Source of the DNA: an uncultured Spirochaetaceae bacterium | GTDB lineage: Bacteria; Spirochaetota; Spirochaetia; Treponematales; Treponemataceae | Assembly (NCBI GenBank): GCA_902797305.1 | Contig: CADBSK010000015.1 | Location: forward strand, 1-64,000 | Direction of reading: 5' to 3' | DNA: 64,000 nucleotides | Part shown: piece after piece, positions 24,090 to 32,687 of the stretch | Numbering within the stretch: position 1 is the stretch's first letter | How the letters are laid out: each line of letters begins with the position of its first letter | Translations under genes and position numbers: made by a program | Notes under the pieces: generated by a model | Seen by the model: only the letters and a program-made list of their open reading frames with translations | What the model was told of the DNA's origin: nothing | Databases searched by the model: none

Positions 24090-25515
24090 GGTTAAAAACT
24101 CTTTATTTTCTTTCTTTCTTTTATTTTTATCTGCATTAATTTTCGGATTAAATTCTTCAATATTTAGTTGGATTGTTTTTGTACCACTTTTGTATCTTGT
24201 TCACATCATTGATTTTAAGTTGTGCTGGCTATATGGCGGAATATATGGTGTTCTGGCATCTTCTTTTTTTGTGTTCTGGCTAATTACTTATAACTTTCCT
24301 GCGATGGTTGGTGTCTGGATTCTATTTTTTTTATACTGTTCGATTTTGTTTTGTTTATTAAAAATTGTTGATTTATATTTTCCTAAAATAAGTATCTTAT
24401 GTAATTTTATTCTATTAATGCTTTATCAGTTTGTGCAGACATTAGGGTTTACAGGATTTAATTATGGCGTAATAGGATATTCTCAGTATAAGAATCTGTT
24501 AATGATTCAGACTTCAAGTTTTTTCGGAGTTTGGGGAATAACTGGAATAATGATTCTTTTTTCTTGTCTGGTTTATAAGATTTTAATCGATAAAAAAATT
24601 AAAAGTTTTTCCACAATAATTGGAATTTCACTGGAAGCAGTTTTTGTTCTTTCTAGTTTAATTTATGGTGCAATATCAATCAAATCTGTAAAAAATCGCG
24701 ATAAAAATTGTAAAACTATCTCTATCTGCGCTGTTCAAAATAATAGTGATCCATGGATTAACGGATTATCTTCCTATTGGAATGATTTAAATACTCTAAT
24801 TGAATTGACAGATAAAGCATTAAAAGAAAACCCTGACATTAAAATTGTTGTCTGGCCGGAAACTTCTATTGTTCCTTCGATAAAAAAGGCGTTTTATCTA
24901 AAAAATGATATGGCCAGAACAAACTATGTTCAAAATTTACTGGAATATATAGAAAGTAAAGATTGTGCCTTTTTGATAGGAAATTTCAATGTTGATTTAC
25001 AAAATGGAAATGAATATAACAGTGCTTTTTTCTTTATACCAAAAGTGAATGTAATACCACCTGAACCAATTGAGTATTCAAAAATCCATCTGGTTCCTTT
25101 TGCAGAATATTTTCCATGGAAAAAGGCTTTTCCTTACATTTACGAAAAACTTCTTGATGGAGACAGTCAGCTCTGGACTCCAGGAAAGGAACGTGTTGTT
25201 TTTAATTATAATGGCTTTAGATTTAGTTCTCCTATTTGTTTTGAAGATAATTTTGGGGCCGAATGCAGACTTTTTGTTAAAAATGGTGCAAAAGCGTTTT
25301 TGAATTTAAGCAATGATGCCTGGTCTAAAAGCTCAAGATGTAGAACTCAGCATTTGCAGATGGCGGTTTTTAGAAGTGTGGAAAACAAAATTCCTACTGT
25401 CAGAAGTACCGTAGATGGAGTAACCTGTTACATTAATTCATATGGAAAAATTGAATCAAGGTGTAAGGTTAAAACTCAAAATTATATCTGTGTTAAACTT
25501 CCTGTGATTGAATAA
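24082..25515 (+). CDS. lnt: apolipoprotein N-acyltransferase
   Basis: Adds the third acyl chain to the N-terminal cysteine of lipoproteins in the inner membrane. Six or so membrane helices fill residues 5-205. The nitrilase-like domain follows with the catalytic triad E260 (VWPETS), K334 (SKIHLVPFAEYFPW) and C386 (SPICFED), at nearly the same positions as E. coli E267-K335-C387. 477 residues is slightly short of the ~510 norm. It overlaps hup by 8 nt. This explains how the lipoproteins in the window could be matured as triacylated forms. Confidence 0.94.
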   Translation: MTKVKNSLFSFFLLFLSALIFGLNSSIFSWIVFVPLLYLVHIIDFKLCWLYGGIYGVLASSFFVFWLITYNFPAMVGVWILFFLYCSILFCLLKIVDLYFPKISILCNFILLMLYQFVQTLGFTGFNYGVIGYSQYKNLLMIQTSSFFGVWGITGIMILFSCLVYKILIDKKIKSFSTIIGISLEAVFVLSSLIYGAISIKSVKNRDKNCKTISICAVQNNSDPWINGLSSYWNDLNTLIELTDKALKENPDIKIVVWPETSIVPSIKKAFYLKNDMARTNYVQNLLEYIESKDCAFLIGNFNVDLQNGNEYNSAFFFIPKVNVIPPEPIEYSKIHLVPFAEYFPWKKAFPYIYEKLLDGDSQLWTPGKERVVFNYNGFRFSSPICFEDNFGAECRLFVKNGAKAFLNLSNDAWSKSSRCRTQHLQMAVFRSVENKIPTVRSTVDGVTCYINSYGKIESRCKVKTQNYICVKLPVIE

Positions 25516-25537
25516 AAGTTAGATAAAAAGTCAGTTC

Positions 25538-25566
25538 TTGCAACTGATATAAAAATCGAGTAATAT
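25538..25566 (+). promoter_or_regulatory. bactofilin promoter, leaderless start
   Basis: TTGCAA (25538-25543) and TAATAT (25561-25566) are 17 nt apart. The ATG is 6 nt after the -10, so transcription should begin at or next to the start codon. No Shine-Dalgarno site is present. Confidence 0.6.
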
Positions 25567-25572
25567 AAAATT

Positions 25573-26028
25573 ATGGCAAAAGTACAAAAGTCAGATGTAG
25601 CAAAAGAAGAAAATATTGTTGAAGAAAAAAGAACACTCACCGTTTTTGGTCCTGAAACAGAATTTGACGGTGTATTGGAATTTAGTGACGACCTTATCAT
25701 TACAGGAAAATTCAATGGTCGTATTAAAGCTACAGGAAATCTTGAAATTGCAAAGGATGCAATTTGTACTGTGGAGAAGATTACTGCTAAATCAATTGTA
25801 ATTTCCGGTTCAGTTACTGGTAATCTTGAAGCTTCAGATAGAGTTGAAATCTGTTCTGGTGGTTCTGTAATAGGGGATATTGTTACTTCCAGAATCAGAA
25901 TTGAAAATAATGTTGAGTTTGAAGGTCAGATTACCATGCTTGATAAAATTCCTGAAGAAAATCTTTTTCTTTCTGCTTCTAATGAATACAAGCAGGCTAT
26001 GGTTCTTAGAACAGATGTTATTGAATAA
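25573..26028 (+). CDS. bactofilin family cytoskeletal protein
   Basis: Bactofilins polymerise without nucleotide and shape the cell or organise the cell wall, and in spirochaetes they influence cell shape and periplasmic flagella. 151 residues: a disordered N-terminus, then the beta-helix core (about 25-125) with repeats such as FDGVLEFSDDLIITGKFNGRIKATG and TAKSIVISGSVTGNLEASDRVEI. The C-terminus is short. Preceded by its own promoter with a leaderless start. In T. pallidum a homologous gene sits between lnt and rho, as I recall. Confidence 0.9.
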   Translation: MAKVQKSDVAKEENIVEEKRTLTVFGPETEFDGVLEFSDDLIITGKFNGRIKATGNLEIAKDAICTVEKITAKSIVISGSVTGNLEASDRVEICSGGSVIGDIVTSRIRIENNVEFEGQITMLDKIPEENLFLSASNEYKQAMVLRTDVIE

Positions 26029-26047
26029 GATATTAAATAATTTTTAT

Positions 26048-26076
26048 TTGACTTTTTTTTATTTTTCAAGTATTAA
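26048..26076 (+). promoter_or_regulatory. rho promoter
   Basis: TTGACT (26048-26053) and TATTAA (26071-26076) are 17 nt apart. The leader is about 75 nt, long enough for the autoregulatory attenuation known for rho in other bacteria; that last point is inference. Confidence 0.6.
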
Positions 26077-26157
26077 TAGTGTAATCAGAGATTTATCTTT
26101 TCAAAGCAAATTGTCTATATTTTATAAATCAAATACATATAAACATGGAGTAAATTA

Positions 26158-27897
26158 ATGGCCTTTCGTAAGCGTCCACCGCAGGAACCTGAGCAGGCAC
26201 AGACTGAAGATATGCAGTCAACTCTCGAATTTGAGCCTCAACCCGCTTCCTACGAATCCTCTGATTCTATCTCATCAGATGGAGAAAATTATTCAGAAAC
26301 AGAACAAAATGTAGAGCCTTCCCAAGAAGAAACAGCTTCTCACGAACCGGTAAAAAGAGTAGTTATACGTCAAAAGAAAAAAGTTGCAGTTCGTGTAAAT
26401 AATGACAATCAAGAAAACTCAGAAGAGCATTCTGAATCTGAAAATCAAGACAATTCTTCTAATTCCCAGCTTAAAAATTCTAAATATGCAAATCGAAAAC
26501 CAGTTATGCGTAATTCTTACGGTAGAATGCATTCCGATTTGCCAATTGCAACAGGAACTGTTGATCCTTCTGTTTTACAGGGTAACGGAGATTCTTCTGA
26601 TGAAAATGCTTCAAAACCAAGATTGTTAATTAATGATTTAACAGCAATGGGAATGCATGAACTTCGTGAATTAGCTACAAAGTATGGTTTTAATGAAGAA
26701 GATCTTGCTCCACGCAAAAAGCAGGAATTAATCTTTATAATTCTTAAAGCTCATTCAGAACACGGTGGAATTATATTTGCTTCTGGTTCCCTTGAAATCT
26801 TACCTGATGGATACGGATTTTTACGTAGTCCTCAGAACAGTTATCTTCCTGGTCCAGATGATATTTATATTTCTCCTAGCCAAATCCGTTTATTCAATCT
26901 AAAAACGGGTGATACAGTTTATGGACAAACACGTAGTCCAAAAGAAGGTGAACGATTCTTTGCATTGTTACGCATCGAAACTGTAAACTTTGACGAACCT
27001 CGTGTTGCACAAACCCGTATTCCTTTTGAAAATCTTACTCCTTTATATCCGAAAGAAAAATTGAGACTGGAGACAGTTTCTACTGAAGTTTCAAGCCGTA
27101 TTGTAGATTTGTTTAGTCCTATTGGTAAGGGACAGCGTCTTTTGATTGTTGCACCTCCAAAAGCTGGTAAAACAACATTGATGCAAAAAATTGCAAATTC
27201 AATTACTACAAACCATCCTGAAGTTTATCTGATTGTGCTTTTAATCGATGAACGTCCAGAAGAAGTAACAGAAATGGAAAGAGCTATAAAAGGTGAAGTT
27301 ATTTCTTCTACATTTGATGAACAGGCTACAAGACATGTTCAGGTAGCAGAAATGGTATTGGAAAAGGCTAAGCGTCTTGTTGAACACAAACGCGATGTTG
27401 TAATTCTTTTGGATTCCATTACACGTCTTGCCAGAGCATATAACGTAACAGTTCCTACATCAGGTAAAGTTCTTTCGGGTGGTGTTGATTCTAACGCATT
27501 GCATAGACCTAAACGATTTTTTGGTGCAGCACGAAACATTGAAGAAGGTGGTTCTTTAACTATAATTTCAACAGCTCTTGTAGAAACAGGAAGCCGCATG
27601 GATGAAGTTATTTTTGAAGAGTTCAAAGGTACTGGTAACAGTGAAATTAACCTTGATAGAAAACTTGCTGAACGAAGATTGTTCCCTGCAATTAATATCA
27701 AAAAATCTGGAACAAGACGAGAAGAGCTGTTGCTTACTGAAAATGAACTTCAGAAACTATGGATCTTGCGTAAGGTATTTGGACCTATGGAAGACACAGA
27801 AATTCTTGAACTTATTCTTGATCGCATGAAGAAGTCAAAAACTAATGACGCGTTCCTTGCTAGTATGAATGTGGGAACTGCAGGTATGGATAATTAG
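26158..27897 (+). CDS. rho: transcription termination factor Rho
   Basis: Hexameric RNA-dependent ATPase that ends transcription. 579 residues, longer than the ~420 of E. coli. The extra N-terminal ~150 residues are acidic and Ser/Glu/Gln-rich, predicted disordered. A Rho_N-like helical segment ([19 protein letters not shown]) precedes the RNA-binding cold-shock fold (about 205-275, [19 protein letters not shown]). The ATPase has Walker [10 protein letters not shown] (about 335), Walker [14 protein letters not shown], and the R-loop [24 protein letters not shown] precedes the ATG. Acidic Rho extensions occur in several phyla; their role is unclear. Confidence 0.96.
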   Translation: MAFRKRPPQEPEQAQTEDMQSTLEFEPQPASYESSDSISSDGENYSETEQNVEPSQEETASHEPVKRVVIRQKKKVAVRVNNDNQENSEEHSESENQDNSSNSQLKNSKYANRKPVMRNSYGRMHSDLPIATGTVDPSVLQGNGDSSDENASKPRLLINDLTAMGMHELRELATKYGFNEEDLAPRKKQELIFIILKAHSEHGGIIFASGSLEILPDGYGFLRSPQNSYLPGPDDIYISPSQIRLFNLKTGDTVYGQTRSPKEGERFFALLRIETVNFDEPRVAQTRIPFENLTPLYPKEKLRLETVSTEVSSRIVDLFSPIGKGQRLLIVAPPKAGKTTLMQKIANSITTNHPEVYLIVLLIDERPEEVTEMERAIKGEVISSTFDEQATRHVQVAEMVLEKAKRLVEHKRDVVILLDSITRLARAYNVTVPTSGKVLSGGVDSNALHRPKRFFGAARNIEEGGSLTIISTALVETGSRMDEVIFEEFKGTGNSEINLDRKLAERRLFPAINIKKSGTRREELLLTENELQKLWILRKVFGPMEDTEILELILDRMKKSKTNDAFLASMNVGTAGMDN

Positions 27898-27901
27898 AAT
27901 A

Positions 27902-27930
27902 TTGACCCTTTGTGCAAAATTTGGCATAAT
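27902..27930 (+). promoter_or_regulatory. rpmE promoter
   Basis: TTGACC (27902-27907) and CATAAT (27925-27930) are 17 nt apart, just after the rho stop. Transcription would start near 27937. Confidence 0.65.
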
Positions 27931-27936
27931 TTGCTA

Positions 27937-28055
27937 TCTATTTTTATCTTGTGATATTATTTTATTTGCAAGCTGACGGTAACGGAATGATAGATGTGTT
28001 TTTCACAAGCTAGTGGTGGCCGGGCATAATATCGGGCAAGATTTAGGAGTTATAA
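27937..28055 (+). promoter_or_regulatory. structured 5' leader of rpmE, possible autoregulatory element
   Basis: About 119 nt of untranslated leader is long for a small ribosomal gene. CTTGTGA (27948-27954) pairs perfectly with TCACAAG (28003-28009), closing a region of about 48 nt. GC-rich segments follow (GTGGTGGCCGGGC), with GGAG at 28045-28049 near the start. L31 leaders act as autoregulatory RNAs in some phyla; here it is inferred from pairing and length only. Confidence 0.45.
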
Positions 28056-28265
28056 ATGAAAAAGGGAATTCACCCAGACTACAAACTTACAAAGATTACT
28101 TGCGTATGCGGTAATGTAATCGAAACCCGTTCAACAGTTGAAAACATCAACGTTGAAATTTGTTCTGCTTGCCACCCATTCTATACAGGTAAGCAGAAGC
28201 TTGTTGATACTGCAGGTCGTATCGATCGCTTTAACAAGCGTTACGGAATCAAAGAAACAAAGTAA
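28056..28265 (+). CDS. rpmE: 50S ribosomal protein L31, zinc-binding type
   Basis: 69 residues, [10 protein letters not shown] start typical of L31. Cysteines C16, C18, C36 and C39 form the zinc site, so this is the zinc-containing form that zinc-limited cells may replace with a cysteine-free paralogue. None of that paralogue appears in the window. GGAG precedes the ATG. A strong terminator follows. Confidence 0.96.
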   Translation: MKKGIHPDYKLTKITCVCGNVIETRSTVENINVEICSACHPFYTGKQKLVDTAGRIDRFNKRYGIKETK

Positions 28266-28282
28266 GTTTTGTTTTATAAACG

Positions 28283-28317
28283 AAAAAGACTGTTGGTTAT
28301 TCAACAGTCTTTTTTTT
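28283..28317 (+). terminator. rpmE terminator
   Basis: GACTGTTG (28288-28295) pairs perfectly with CAACAGTC (28302-28309) around a 6-nt loop, with A-run before and T-run after. Confidence 0.93.
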
Positions 28318-28380
28318 ATGTAAAAATGATATGTAAAGAATGTTAAAATGAAAGAAAAATACGAAAAACGTAAGAAAACG

Positions 28381-28420
28381 ATTGAAATTAGTGTAAAACT
28401 CTTGAAATAAATGTAAAAAA
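28381..28420 (+). repeat. two direct repeats, period 20, before the FGE-like lipoprotein gene
   Basis: Copy 1 (28381-28400) begins ATTGAAATTAGTGTAAAAC and copy 2 (28401-28420) begins CTTGAAATAAATGTAAAAA: 14 of the first 19 bases are identical, with TTGAAAT and TGTAAAA kept. TGTAAA also occurs at 28319 and 28332. Two sites one period apart would face about the same side of the helix. Copy 2 contains the proposed -35. Confidence 0.5.
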
Positions 28421-28430
28421 TGTGCTAGAT
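28402..28430 (+). promoter_or_regulatory. promoter of the FGE-like lipoprotein gene
   Basis: TTGAAA (28402-28407) and CTAGAT (28425-28430) are 17 nt apart. The leader would be about 25 nt with AGAGG before the ATG. Confidence 0.5.
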
Positions 28431-28461
28431 TCTAACAAAATATTAGATTTAGAGGTCAAAA

Positions 28462-30246
28462 ATGTTTAGATCGGTAAAAAATGTTTTGGTGGTATCTTTA
28501 ATTTCATCAGCTTTATTTATTGCTTGTTCTCCAAATTCTGTTATTGAAGATAATGTTGTTGAAGTAAACACTTCAGAAGTTCTTAAATCTGTATCAGGAA
28601 ATTCTGCATCAGTAAAAATTAGTTCTAACTTAAATCCAGGATATGGTCAGGCTGTTTATTTTACAGGTACCTTTGATGAAGGTAATTCTTGGACTACTGC
28701 TGTTAGAGGTTCTTATGACAATGGATGGTATTTGAATGTTCATTCATCTGGTGATTTTGAATGGAAAGCTTTGACAGGTGATTATAACCTTGGTCAGACA
28801 GTTTCTATTAGTAATTCTCTTACATGGGAATCAGGTGAAAATCACCATGAAACTGTTAATCAGCAGCGTATTTATGTTTTGTCTCGTCCTGGTAATGCAC
28901 GATATGGTGCTACCTGTTATTTTACAGGAACTTTTGATAATGCAAATAACTGGCAGACTGCAGTAAAAGCAGACTGGTTCAATTATAATGATTACAATTA
29001 CTATGCATTTGTTACAAGTTCAAATGATTCTTTTGAATGGAAATCACTCTCTGGCTTTGGCGACTACGGTAAGACTTATGCATCTCCTTTTAACGGTTTA
29101 ACATGGGCCGCTGGTGATAATCTTACACAGGACAATGCTTTAACATTCGAAGAATATTGGGCAACAACATCTAAGGTTGCATTCTTTGATGTTTATTATG
29201 ATGATAAAAATGAAAAACTTACATTTAATGGAACTGGTGATATTTACGGATATAATAGTACCTTACAGAATAAGGCTGAAACAATTGTAGAAATTGTTAA
29301 CAGTGATACTGAAGAAGTAGTTTATTCTGGAAAATATTTTGATGTAAAAGATAGTGGAATTAGTTTTAGTAAGATGGACTATACATGTTATACAGTTAAA
29401 CTTATTCCTGTTTCTATTTATGGTGATCTTGGTACTCCATATGAAGTAAGCTTTTCACCAGCAATGGTTTTGATTGGTGCATGGCCATTTACAATGGGTT
29501 GTGACACAGATTCTGACCCAGAAAATCAGGCTCATTCAGTATATATGTATAAGAGATACTATATCGGACGTTATGAAGTAACTGATGCTGAGTTTAAAGA
29601 TGTTTTTGGAAAATCAAGTGCATATTTAGCATATAAAGTTTATCTTGAAGATAACTATCCTGCAATTTCTATTAATTTCCCATTTGCTATTGCATACTGT
29701 AACTTGCGTTCTATTAAGGAAGGACTTGAACCTGTATATTCAGTAGAGGGTGTTGATTTTGCAAATGTAGATTTTAACTACGTTTATAATCTTCCTACTG
29801 CAGAAAGAGCAAAATGGTTTAACGCAAGTGTAAACTGGAATGCAAACGGATATCGTCTTCCAACAGAAGCTGAATGGGAATGTGCAGCTAGAGATCCACA
29901 GCTTGACGATGAACTTTATAGTGGTAGTTCAAATATTGAAGAAGTTGCAAACACAATGGCAAAAAATCAGTATAGACCTATGGCTGTAGGTTCTCTCAAA
30001 GCTAATGCTCGTGGAATCTATGACATGAGCGGTAATGCAGAAGAATGGGTATGGGATTTCTATGCTCCTTATTCAACTGATTATCAGACTGACCCAGTTT
30101 GTGAAGAAGGTGAATGTCACATTGTTCGCGGTGGTGGATTTAGCTGCTCTGGATACGAGTACTTTACAGTTTATAGCCGTGTAAAAATGACAAGCTATTC
30201 TTCAAGTACAGGTCTTCGCGTAGTTCGTAACGGTCCAGCTTACTAA
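28462..30246 (+). CDS. exported lipoprotein with two repeat modules and a formylglycine-generating-enzyme-like domain
   Basis: A lipoprotein signal ends at C22 (FIAC). Two tandem ~85-residue modules (about 50-135 and 139-225) share YFTGTFD, W-x-T-A-V, FEWK-x-L and LTW elements, resembling carbohydrate-binding beta domains such as starch-binding modules; family uncertain. The C-terminal ~260 residues are an FGE-sulfatase (SUMF1) domain: YIGRYEVTDAEF, GYRLPTEAEWECAAR, GIYDMSGNAEEWVWD, GLRVVRN. Bacterial members are often binding or oxidising enzymes on exported proteins and need not modify sulfatases. It converges on the RlmK gene with a 4-nt overlap. Substrate unknown; a polysaccharide-linked surface role is inferred. 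Confidence 0.82.
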   Translation: MFRSVKNVLVVSLISSALFIACSPNSVIEDNVVEVNTSEVLKSVSGNSASVKISSNLNPGYGQAVYFTGTFDEGNSWTTAVRGSYDNGWYLNVHSSGDFEWKALTGDYNLGQTVSISNSLTWESGENHHETVNQQRIYVLSRPGNARYGATCYFTGTFDNANNWQTAVKADWFNYNDYNYYAFVTSSNDSFEWKSLSGFGDYGKTYASPFNGLTWAAGDNLTQDNALTFEEYWATTSKVAFFDVYYDDKNEKLTFNGTGDIYGYNSTLQNKAETIVEIVNSDTEEVVYSGKYFDVKDSGISFSKMDYTCYTVKLIPVSIYGDLGTPYEVSFSPAMVLIGAWPFTMGCDTDSDPENQAHSVYMYKRYYIGRYEVTDAEFKDVFGKSSAYLAYKVYLEDNYPAISINFPFAIAYCNLRSIKEGLEPVYSVEGVDFANVDFNYVYNLPTAERAKWFNASVNWNANGYRLPTEAEWECAARDPQLDDELYSGSSNIEEVANTMAKNQYRPMAVGSLKANARGIYDMSGNAEEWVWDFYAPYSTDYQTDPVCEEGECHIVRGGGFSCSGYEYFTVYSRVKMTSYSSSTGLRVVRNGPAY

Positions 30247-31337
30247 TATTTCTTAATTTCCCAAAGACGATGGCATTTAGTTCCTTCAAAGTCTTTGGGA
30301 ATTGAGATTTCTGTTAAATCTTTACAATCAGTATTTTTAGGTAACAGCTTAGCATCAAACTTAAGACGGGTACTGTTTGTAGAGAAATAAAGTGTCCCTC
30401 CTATATTAAGCAGTTTTACACAACATTCCACTAGTTTTGGCCAGTCACGGTTTATATCTAAGATGTTTTCTGTTGATTTAGAATTACTGAATGTAGGTGG
30501 ATCAAGAATAATTATATCAAAAAGTGAAGAAGGCAAAGATTCTGCTTTTTCAGGTTTGTTACTAAGCCATTTAATTACGTCAGATTTTGTAAATACGTAT
30601 TTATCTTTCTGTCTAAATCCATTTAATTTAATATTTTGTTCGGCCCAGCTTAAATATGTGTTGGATAAATCCACTGATTCTACATAACTTGCGTTACCTT
30701 CTGCAGCGTAAACAGAAAAACTTCCTGTGTAGCAAAAGAGATTTAGAACACGTTTGTTGCTTGATGTATTTCTTATTATTTCCCGTAAGGGTCTGTGATC
30801 AAAAAATAAACCTGTGTCCAAATATGAAGAAAGATTAATCTTAAAAAGTTGTCCCTGTTCCTGAACTAATCCTGTTATTTGTTCCCGGTCTTCTTTTTTT
30901 TCGTATTGGTTTAAGCCTTTTTGCTGTTTTCTTTGTTTTTTTATAACGTGGGAAACAGGAATGTTTAAAACTTGAGAAACAACTTCCGCCATCAAAGTAA
31001 ACCATTCTTCTTCTTCATTATTATCTTTCTGGTATGGTCTTTCGTAAAGATATAGGACCGCGTAACGACGACTTTCTATTTCTTTTTCAACTGTAGGGTC
31101 GTTTTGAGTGATTCTAGAGTTTTGTTCCCTTAAAAACTGTGCACATTCAATGGTAGATGTAACCTGATCAGGTAAAAACTCGTATATATCTAAACTTAAA
31201 GGAATTTCTGGAATGTCCCTGTCGTAAAGGTGATAGCAGCTTATTCTGTTTTTTCTGGCCCATTTTCTAAGTTCTTTATATTTCTTTTTAAGACGATTTG
31301 AAAATAATTCCGCCTGATATTGATTTTTGTTTTCCAT
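30243..31337 (-). CDS. class I SAM-dependent rRNA methyltransferase, RlmK-like
   Basis: Methylates guanine in 23S rRNA; RlmK is the C-terminal half of E. coli RlmKL. 364 residues. N-terminus FSNRLKKKYKELRKWARKNRISCYHLYDRDIPEIPLSLDIYEF is the RlmK signature. Motif I is LNLFCYTGSFSVYAA, then VESVDLS and IILDPPTFSNSKS, the catalytic DPPxF type. The last four nucleotides overlap the convergent lipoprotein gene stop. Confidence 0.85.
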   Translation of the reverse strand: MENKNQYQAELFSNRLKKKYKELRKWARKNRISCYHLYDRDIPEIPLSLDIYEFLPDQVTSTIECAQFLREQNSRITQNDPTVEKEIESRRYAVLYLYERPYQKDNNEEEEWFTLMAEVVSQVLNIPVSHVIKKQRKQQKGLNQYEKKEDREQITGLVQEQGQLFKINLSSYLDTGLFFDHRPLREIIRNTSSNKRVLNLFCYTGSFSVYAAEGNASYVESVDLSNTYLSWAEQNIKLNGFRQKDKYVFTKSDVIKWLSNKPEKAESLPSSLFDIIILDPPTFSNSKSTENILDINRDWPKLVECCVKLLNIGGTLYFSTNSTRLKFDAKLLPKNTDCKDLTEISIPKDFEGTKCHRLWEIKKY

Positions 31338-31422
31338 ATTCAGAATAGTATCATAAATTGATGTTTAATAATATAAAAAAATTTGCTATTATAATTATAA
31401 TTTTGTCGCAAATGGAGCATAT

Positions 31423-32640
31423 ATGTTAGGTAATGTTATTGTAGGTCAATCAGGGGGACCAACAACAGTTATTAATTCTAGTCTTGCAGGTGTTTATAAG
31501 GCTGCAAAAAAATACGGTGCAACAAAGGTATTTGGAATGTTGCATGGAATTAAAGGACTTTTAAACGATGAGTATGTTGACTTGGATGAAAAAATTGGTT
31601 CTACAATTAACCTTGAACTATTAAAAAGAACTCCAGCGTCTTTTTTAGGTTCCTGCCGATACAAATTACCAGAAGCATCTGAAAATAAACAGGTATATGA
31701 ATTAATTTTTAAGAAATTAAATGATTTAGGTGTAAAGTACTTTTTCTATATCGGTGGAAATGATTCCATGGATACAATCAAAAAGTTAAGTGATTATGCA
31801 ACTTCCATTGAAAGCGATATCAAATTTATGGGAGTTCCAAAAACAATCGACAATGACCTTGCTATGACTGACCACACTCCTGGATTCGGTAGTGCAGCTA
31901 AATTTATTGCAACAACCTTAAAAGAACTTATTTGTGACTGTCGTATTTACGATTGTGAGGCAATTACAATTGTGGAGATAATGGGACGAAATGCCGGATG
32001 GCTTACAGCAAGTGCCGCTCTTGCAAAAGGTGAAGACTGCGAAGGCGTAGATATGATTTATCTTCCTGAAAAAGTTTTTGATGTAGATGCTTTTATGAAT
32101 ACTGTCAAAGAAAAATTAAAGACAAAAAAATATCTCGTAGTAGCTTTATCTGAAGGTGTAAAAATTGCCGATGGAAGATTTGTCTGCGAACTAGCAACGG
32201 AAAATGTTGCCTTAGATGCTTTTGGTCATAAAATGATGAGTGGTTCTGCAAAATATCTTGAAAACAAAATAAAAGCAGAATTAGGAATAAAAGCTCGATC
32301 CATTGAAATATCTACTTTGCAGAGAAGTGCTGCTCATTTTGCAAGTCTTACTGATATTGAAGAAGCATTTAACGTAGGGGCTTCTGCTGTATACGCTGCA
32401 AATCACGGAGAAACTGGAAGAGTTGTTTGTATGAAACGCCTTTCTAATTCTCCATATACATGTACATATGAGACTCATGATGTTCACGCCATCGCAAATA
32501 TAGAAAAGAAAGTCCCTCTCGAATGGATTACAGAAGACAATCAGCTAAAACAGGAAGCAATTGAATATATAAAACCATTAATTCAGGGAGAATTACTTCC
32601 AATGGTTGTTGACGGGCTTCCTCGTCATTTGTGTCTATAA
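31423..32640 (+). CDS. pfp: 6-phosphofructokinase, pyrophosphate-dependent type
   Basis: Phosphorylates fructose-6-phosphate in glycolysis, using PPi as phosphoryl donor. 405 residues. GQSGGPTTVINSSLAG holds the phosphate-binding glycines; GGNDSM replaces the GGDGS seen in ATP-dependent forms, and PKTIDNDLAMTDHTPGFGSA is the standard active-site loop with MGRNAGWLTA. PPi use is inferred from GGNDS; confirmation needs enzymology. GGAG precedes the ATG. Treponemes use PPi-dependent phosphofructokinases. In line with the downstream hexokinase it points to sugar fermentation. Confidence 0.92.
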   Translation: MLGNVIVGQSGGPTTVINSSLAGVYKAAKKYGATKVFGMLHGIKGLLNDEYVDLDEKIGSTINLELLKRTPASFLGSCRYKLPEASENKQVYELIFKKLNDLGVKYFFYIGGNDSMDTIKKLSDYATSIESDIKFMGVPKTIDNDLAMTDHTPGFGSAAKFIATTLKELICDCRIYDCEAITIVEIMGRNAGWLTASAALAKGEDCEGVDMIYLPEKVFDVDAFMNTVKEKLKTKKYLVVALSEGVKIADGRFVCELATENVALDAFGHKMMSGSAKYLENKIKAELGIKARSIEISTLQRSAAHFASLTDIEEAFNVGASAVYAANHGETGRVVCMKRLSNSPYTCTYETHDVHAIANIEKKVPLEWITEDNQLKQEAIEYIKPLIQGELLPMVVDGLPRHLCL

Positions 32641-32687
32641 AGAATACTTTGGTTGTAACATAACATAAAAAAGGATATATTTTTAAT

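Noticed and set aside
27339-27701. Minus-strand open frame of 120 codons inside rho
   Set aside because: Opposite the conserved Rho ATPase, no ribosome site and no recognisable family.
28319-28420. Possible small CRISPR-like array
   Set aside because: Only two near-identical 20-bp units with no uniform spacers and no cas genes nearby; a regulatory direct repeat fits better.
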